Below, piece after piece: positions 5,096 through 7,456 of a DNA stretch of 7,456 nucleotides. Source of the stretch: Thermoproteota archaeon. GTDB lineage: Archaea; Thermoproteota; Methanomethylicia; Nezhaarchaeales; WYZ-LMO8. Positions within the stretch are counted from its first letter, which is position 1. Every line of letters begins with the position of its first letter. The notes under the pieces were generated by a model. It made no database searches and had not been told where the DNA came from. It saw only the letters and a program-made list of their open reading frames with translations. Both the position numbers and the translations under genes were made by a program. Location: the NCBI GenBank assembly GCA_011605835.1, contig JAAOZJ010000083.1, forward strand, positions 1 through 7,456, in the 5' to 3' direction.

Positions 5096-5106
5096 CTATA
5101 TTTAAG
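5096..5106 (-). promoter_or_regulatory. TATA box of the minus-strand C/D sRNA (CTTAAATATAG)
   Basis: Centred near 5101, it predicts a start near 5075, directly before the C box. It is the most consensus-like archaeal TATA box in the window. Being nearly symmetrical, it could also fire on the plus strand, with a start near 5127. Confidence 0.6.
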
Positions 5107-5122
5107 TGTGCAAGGCGCGTGC

Positions 5123-5129
5123 TAAAAGG
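5123..5129 (+). promoter_or_regulatory. Possible TATA-like box (TAAAAGG) of the plus-strand C/D sRNA
   Basis: GCTAAAAGG is centred near 5126 and predicts a start near 5152, a few bases before the C box at 5159. It is a weaker match than the box at 5096-5106. Confidence 0.35.
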
Positions 5130-5154
5130 CGGCAAAACTAGAGCTCGACTATGT

Positions 5155-5212
5155 AGCGATGATGACCGCGCCCTTCGTATTGATTGATGATAGAGAGCCA
5201 TCGCTCTGAGCT
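5155..5212 (+). ncRNA. Probable second C/D box sRNA, head-to-head with the first
   Basis: On the plus strand: C box ATGATGA (5159-5165), a 14-nt guide CCGCGCCCTTCGTA (5166-5179), a degenerate D' box TTGA (5180-5183), spacer TTG, a degenerate C' box ATGATAG (5187-5193), a 12-nt guide AGAGCCATCGCT (5194-5205), and a D box CTGA (5206-5209). The flanks AGC and GCT can pair as the terminal stem with one bulged G before the C box, as in a kink-turn. Predicted target complements are UACGAAGGGCGCGG and AGCGAUGGCUCU, with the A at position 5 as the methylated base in each; the target RNA is not identified. C and D are canonical, D' and C' are not, so this may guide at the D side only. An alternative reading takes TTGATGA (5184-5190) as C'. 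Confidence 0.55.
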
Positions 5213-5285
5213 CATCACCAAGGGTCCTCCTATAGTCCCTCAACGTTCAGAAGACATTTTGTGAGGGCTAGCGACTAGTATAGCT

Positions 5286-5289
5286 GTGA
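5286..5289 (+). promoter_or_regulatory. Weak Shine-Dalgarno-like GTGA before the M42 peptidase
   Basis: GTGA lies 6 nt before the ATG at 5296 and matches the 3' half of the GGAGGTGATC consensus. No TATA box could be placed with confidence for this gene. Confidence 0.35.
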
Positions 5290-5295
5290 CCTTCT

Positions 5296-6351
5296 ATGAG
5301 TGACTTGCTTGAGGTCTTGAGGAAGCTTTCAGAGGCCCACGGACCTCCGGGCTTTGAAGATGAGGTGGCGGACATAATAGTCGGCGAGCTCAAGGGCCAC
5401 GTAGACGGCTTCGCCAGGGACTCTCTAGGCAACCTGATAGCCTACAAGGGTTCCGGAGAGAAGTCGCTCATGATAGCGGCCCACATGGACGAGATAGCCT
5501 TGATAGTCAAGAGCATAGACGACAAGGGCTTCATAAGGTTCGCCAAGCTGGGGGGTATATGGGATCAGTTACTCGTGGGCCAGCAGGTGATAGTGCACGG
5601 AGCCAAGGGCAGGGTGAGAGGAGTCATAGGGAGCAAGGCCGTCCACGTGATGAAGGACGAGGAGAGGCGCCAGCTGTTGACATACGACAAGATGTTCATA
5701 GACGTCGGGGCGAGGAGCTCTGATGAAGTCAGGGAGATGGGCATCGAGGTCGGCAACTTCATAACGATAGACAGGAAGCTGGCAGAGCTCGCCAACGGCC
5801 TCGTGGCCGGGAAGGCATTTGACGACAGGGCTGGCTGTGCGGCCTTAGTCCAAGCGATCAAGGAGGCCAAGCCTCGATGCAAGGTCTACGCCGTGTTCAC
5901 GATCCAAGAGGAAGTCGGGTTGAAGGGCGCAACGGTCACTGGCTACGCGATCAAGCCCTACGTAGGCATAGCCGTCGACACCACGATAGCCGGAGACCAC
6001 CCGAACGTGGAGCCTCACGAGGCACCTGTCAAGGTCGGTAACGGCCCAGTGATAATCGCCGCCGACGGGCGGAGGGACTCCCTATCCGGAGGCCTCATAC
6101 CGAACCCTAAGGTGAAGCAATGGATCATGAAGGTGGCCGAGGAGAGGAAGATACCGTTCCAGCTCGAGGTCTTAGAGGGAGGGACCACCGACGCCACCGC
6201 CATCCAGCTCTCGAGGGAGGGAGTCCCCAGCGGCGTGGTGGCCATACCGACGAGGTACGTCCACACATTCCAAGAGGTCCTAAGCGTTAAGGACCTGAAA
6301 AACGTCGTGGAGCTCTTGAAGGGCCTCATGGAGAGCGAGCTACCGCTTTGA
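5296..6351 (+). CDS. M42-family TET aminopeptidase (tetrahedral, di-metal)
   Basis: This 351-residue peptidase matches archaeal TET enzymes, which form hollow 12-subunit tetrahedra and trim peptides released by the proteasome. All active-site residues are visible: His63 and Asp65 in AAHMDE, bridging Asp176 in KAFDDRAG, catalytic Glu205 and ligand Glu206 in IQEEVG, Asp228 in AVDTT, and His323 in RYVHTFQEV. The EAHGPPGFEDEV start (13-24) and GGTTDATAI (295-303) are typical. The insertion from about 65 to 165 is the PDZ-like dimerisation domain that separates M42 from M28. Specificity among TET types (Leu-, Glu/Asp- or Lys-preferring) cannot be read here. The older label endo-1,4-glucanase for this family is wrong. 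There is no signal peptide, so it is cytosolic. It stands alone, transcribed in the same direction as btpA but separated from it by the sRNA locus. Confidence 0.92.
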   Translation: MSDLLEVLRKLSEAHGPPGFEDEVADIIVGELKGHVDGFARDSLGNLIAYKGSGEKSLMIAAHMDEIALIVKSIDDKGFIRFAKLGGIWDQLLVGQQVIVHGAKGRVRGVIGSKAVHVMKDEERRQLLTYDKMFIDVGARSSDEVREMGIEVGNFITIDRKLAELANGLVAGKAFDDRAGCAALVQAIKEAKPRCKVYAVFTIQEEVGLKGATVTGYAIKPYVGIAVDTTIAGDHPNVEPHEAPVKVGNGPVIIAADGRRDSLSGGLIPNPKVKQWIMKVAEERKIPFQLEVLEGGTTDATAIQLSREGVPSGVVAIPTRYVHTFQEVLSVKDLKNVVELLKGLMESELPL

Positions 6352-6364
6352 CTTTGACGCCCTT

Positions 6365-6381
6365 TCACATCCTTTTTGTGA
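6365..6381 (+). terminator. Possible terminator behind the M42 gene
   Basis: TCACA and TGTGA form a 5-bp stem around a T-rich loop, with a run of five T (6373-6377) starting 21 nt after the stop codon. Archaeal termination relies mostly on oligo-T, so the T run is the main argument. Confidence 0.3.
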
Positions 6382-6461
6382 CGGCGATAGTAATCTCGAC
6401 AAAGGTTTCGCCGACAAAATGGCGCTTTAAACGACAACCTGTCGAGCCCTTCGCGAAAAGC

Positions 6462-6469
6462 GGTAAAAA
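6462..6469 (+). promoter_or_regulatory. TATA-like box GGTAAAAA of the iron-sulfur protein gene
   Basis: Centred near 6466, it predicts a start about 23 nt before the GTG at 6515, leaving room for the Shine-Dalgarno sequence. A second AT-rich box, GCTTTAAACG, lies 40 nt further upstream. Confidence 0.4.
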
Positions 6470-6502
6470 CGATTCGACGTTGAACTTTCCTCTACGAGGT
6501 CT

Positions 6503-6510
6503 GGAGGTGA
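6503..6510 (+). promoter_or_regulatory. Full-consensus Shine-Dalgarno GGAGGTGA before GTG 6515
   Basis: This is the strongest ribosome binding site in the window, 4 nt from the GTG start. It shows that the broken Fe-S gene has kept its translation start intact. Confidence 0.65.
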
Positions 6511-6514
6511 TTGA

Positions 6515-7279
6515 GTGGGGCTAGAGTTCGATAGAGGCCTTTGCGAGAGGTGCGGCACGTACGACTGCTTGACCAAGTGTCAGTATCTAAGGCTCGATAG
6601 GGAGGGCGCGAGGAGGGAGATGGCGAAGAACGTGATAGCGGTCCTCGGGGCGGCCAGCGTCTCCTTCGGCGTTTTGGGCAACGAGGAGGAGTGCGACGGC
6701 AACGAGGCCTACATGTTGGGGGGCTCGGGCTCTTCCAAGAGCTGGCCTCTCGAAACACGAAGAAGTTCGAGGAGCTGGGGGTCAAGAAGGTACTGACGGC
6801 CCCCTCATGCCTACAACTTGATGAAGAAGTACCCGGGGAGGAACTTTGAGGTTCTGCACTTCACGCAGTTGTTACACGAGCTCATCCAAAGAGGCAAGCT
6901 GGCGCTATCGAGCGTCAGGTACAAGGCCACCTACCACGATCCTTGCTTCCTGGGGAGGTACAACAAGGTGTACTCGGAGTCCAGAAGAGTCTTGCAAAGC
7001 ATTCCGGGGCTGAGGCTCGTGGAGATGAGGAGCAAGGAAGACGCCCTCTGTTGCGGTGGCGGGAGTGGGAACTTCGTCTTCGACCTCCTCCACGGCCCTG
7101 AGGGCCCCGCTAGGGTGAGGGTTAGAGAAGCCTTAGAGACGGGCGCGGAGGTTCTCGCGGTCGCTTGCCCCGTCTGCAAGTGCATGCTCGATGATGCCGT
7201 GAAGGATGAGGGCTTGGAGGACAGGATCGAGGTCAAGGACTTGGCAGAGATAGTCCTTGATGCTATGAAGAGGTACTGA
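6515..7279 (+). pseudogene. Broken CCG-domain Fe-S reductase subunit (HdrB/HdrD, GlpC/LutA-like)
   Basis: Intact relatives pass electrons through 4Fe-4S clusters to a heterodisulfide or similar acceptor. The N-terminus keeps a cysteine cluster (Cys10, 13, 18, 22), then GARREM runs straight into AKNVIAVL of the first CCG domain, so a large middle part expected in relatives is missing. Near 6718-6723 (run of six G) the frame slips: LGLFQELASRNTKKFEELGV continues in the next frame, while the original frame meets TGA at 6794. One extra C at 6811 restores the first frame at TAC AAC TTG ATG. The TxCPxC motif has lost its first cysteine. From 6818 a complete second CCG domain follows, with Cys43, CCG at 78-80 and CPVC at 117-120 of that segment (CX34CCGX36CXXC). 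It is probably a decayed gene. Sequencing errors could explain the slips but not the missing middle. A short C-terminal protein starting at the TTG at 6818 cannot be excluded. Confidence 0.75.
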
Positions 7280-7308
7280 GCAGGGCTCGCTCAGCGACCT
7301 TTGTTTGA

Positions 7309-7346
7309 GGGCGTCAATCCTCACGAAGTCGCCCTATCCGACGCCC
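7309..7346. repeat. Inverted repeat GGGCGTC...GACGCCC
   Basis: Perfect 7-bp arms (7309-7315 and 7340-7346) enclose 24 nt. A rival pairing uses GGGCG with CGCCC at 7330-7334, so two exclusive stems are possible. It lies in noncoding DNA behind the Fe-S pseudogene. No known RNA family is recognised. Confidence 0.3.
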
Positions 7347-7349
7347 CGA

Positions 7350-7374
7350 AGAGGTCGATTCCTCTCAACTTTTT
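7350..7374 (+). terminator. Possible hairpin plus T5 terminator
   Basis: AGAGG and CCTCT pair around a 6-nt loop, and a run of five T follows at 7370-7374. It could end transcripts from the Fe-S gene, about 90 nt after its stop. Confidence 0.3.
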
Positions 7375-7403
7375 ACCGGGTCCTTCGCCTATCTCGTCTC
7401 ATA

Positions 7404-7456
7404 TTAATTCCCTAGGACCTTTAATACCTCGAAGGCCTCAACGAAGTCCGAGGAGG
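7404..7456 (-). CDS. C-terminal tip of an unrecognised protein (5' part beyond the window)
   Basis: The minus strand is open from the right edge for 16 codons, reading SSDFVEAFEVLKVLGN before a TAA at 7404-7406. The composition resembles an amphipathic C-terminal helix, and the orientation would be convergent with the Fe-S gene, as for other pairs here. It is too short to assign a family and might be chance. Confidence 0.3.
   Translation of the reverse strand, partial: SSDFVEAFEVLKVLGN

Noticed and set aside
5043..5243. 66-codon minus-strand frame in the btpA-M42 gap
   Set aside because: It has no family features and runs through both C/D sRNA candidates, which explain the sequence better.
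6015..6437. 140-codon minus-strand frame overlapping the M42 gene end
   Set aside because: It is a Ser/Thr/Pro-rich antisense shadow of a complete peptidase gene.
7133..7324. 63-codon minus-strand frame behind the Fe-S gene
   Set aside because: Most of it is antisense to the intact second CCG domain and it shows no recognisable feature.
1..7456. tRNA, rRNA or CRISPR array
   Set aside because: No cloverleaf-like T-loop signature, rRNA-like stretch or regularly spaced direct repeat was noticed on either strand by eye.

Overview
The window reads as chromosome of a hyperthermophilic archaeon, most likely of the Thermoproteota (Crenarchaeota and relatives). The reasons are archaea-type phosphopantothenate synthetase, an archaeal E1-like/JAMM protein pair, BtpA and TET-type M42 peptidase genes, TATA-type promoters with very short leaders, GTG starts, heavy AGG/ATA codon use, and one convincing (plus one probable) C/D box methylation-guide sRNA. 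C/D sRNAs are abundant in hyperthermophilic archaea. I cannot name a genus from sequence alone.

Layout, left to right: a 5'-truncated unrecognised CDS (+, 3-221); 4-phosphopantoate--beta-alanine ligase (-, 229-1014) in an operon with a CooT-type small nickel-binding protein (-, 1025-1216); a divergent promoter region; a JAMM/MPN+ metalloprotease (+, 1312-1719) tail-to-tail, 3 nt apart, with an E1/MoeB/ThiF-type adenylyltransferase (-, 1723-2493); a decayed IS200/IS605-type element holding the C-terminal zinc-ribbon end of tnpB (-, about 2532-2923); a HAD phosphatase (+, 2944-3534); a very small protein-kinase-like protein (-, 3549-4118); BtpA (+, 4204-5019); a 276-nt intergenic region with one strong (-, 5024-5072) and one probable (+, 5159-5209) C/D box sRNA; a TET-type M42 aminopeptidase (+, 5296-6351); a broken HdrB/HdrD-type (CCG domain) iron-sulfur protein gene (+, 6515-7279); a noncoding stretch with hairpins; and the last codons of a minus-strand gene (7404-7456).

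Functional links are loose. The JAMM protease and the E1-like enzyme would be the removal and activation arms of a ubiquitin-like/sulfur-carrier system, although no ubiquitin-like protein is encoded here. The ligase belongs to archaeal coenzyme A synthesis. The M42 peptidase belongs to peptide turnover. The rest are single genes packed head-to-head or tail-to-tail with gaps of a few bases.

The most rewarding parts are the sRNA locus hidden behind BtpA, where a 12/3/12 guide architecture sits directly behind a TATA box; the IS remnant whose two AT-rich hairpins lie where the TATA boxes of both flanking genes should be; the minimal kinase-like protein; an E1-like protein without a cysteine in the loop where the catalytic cysteine normally lies; and the Fe-S reductase gene with an internal deletion and two compensating frameshifts.
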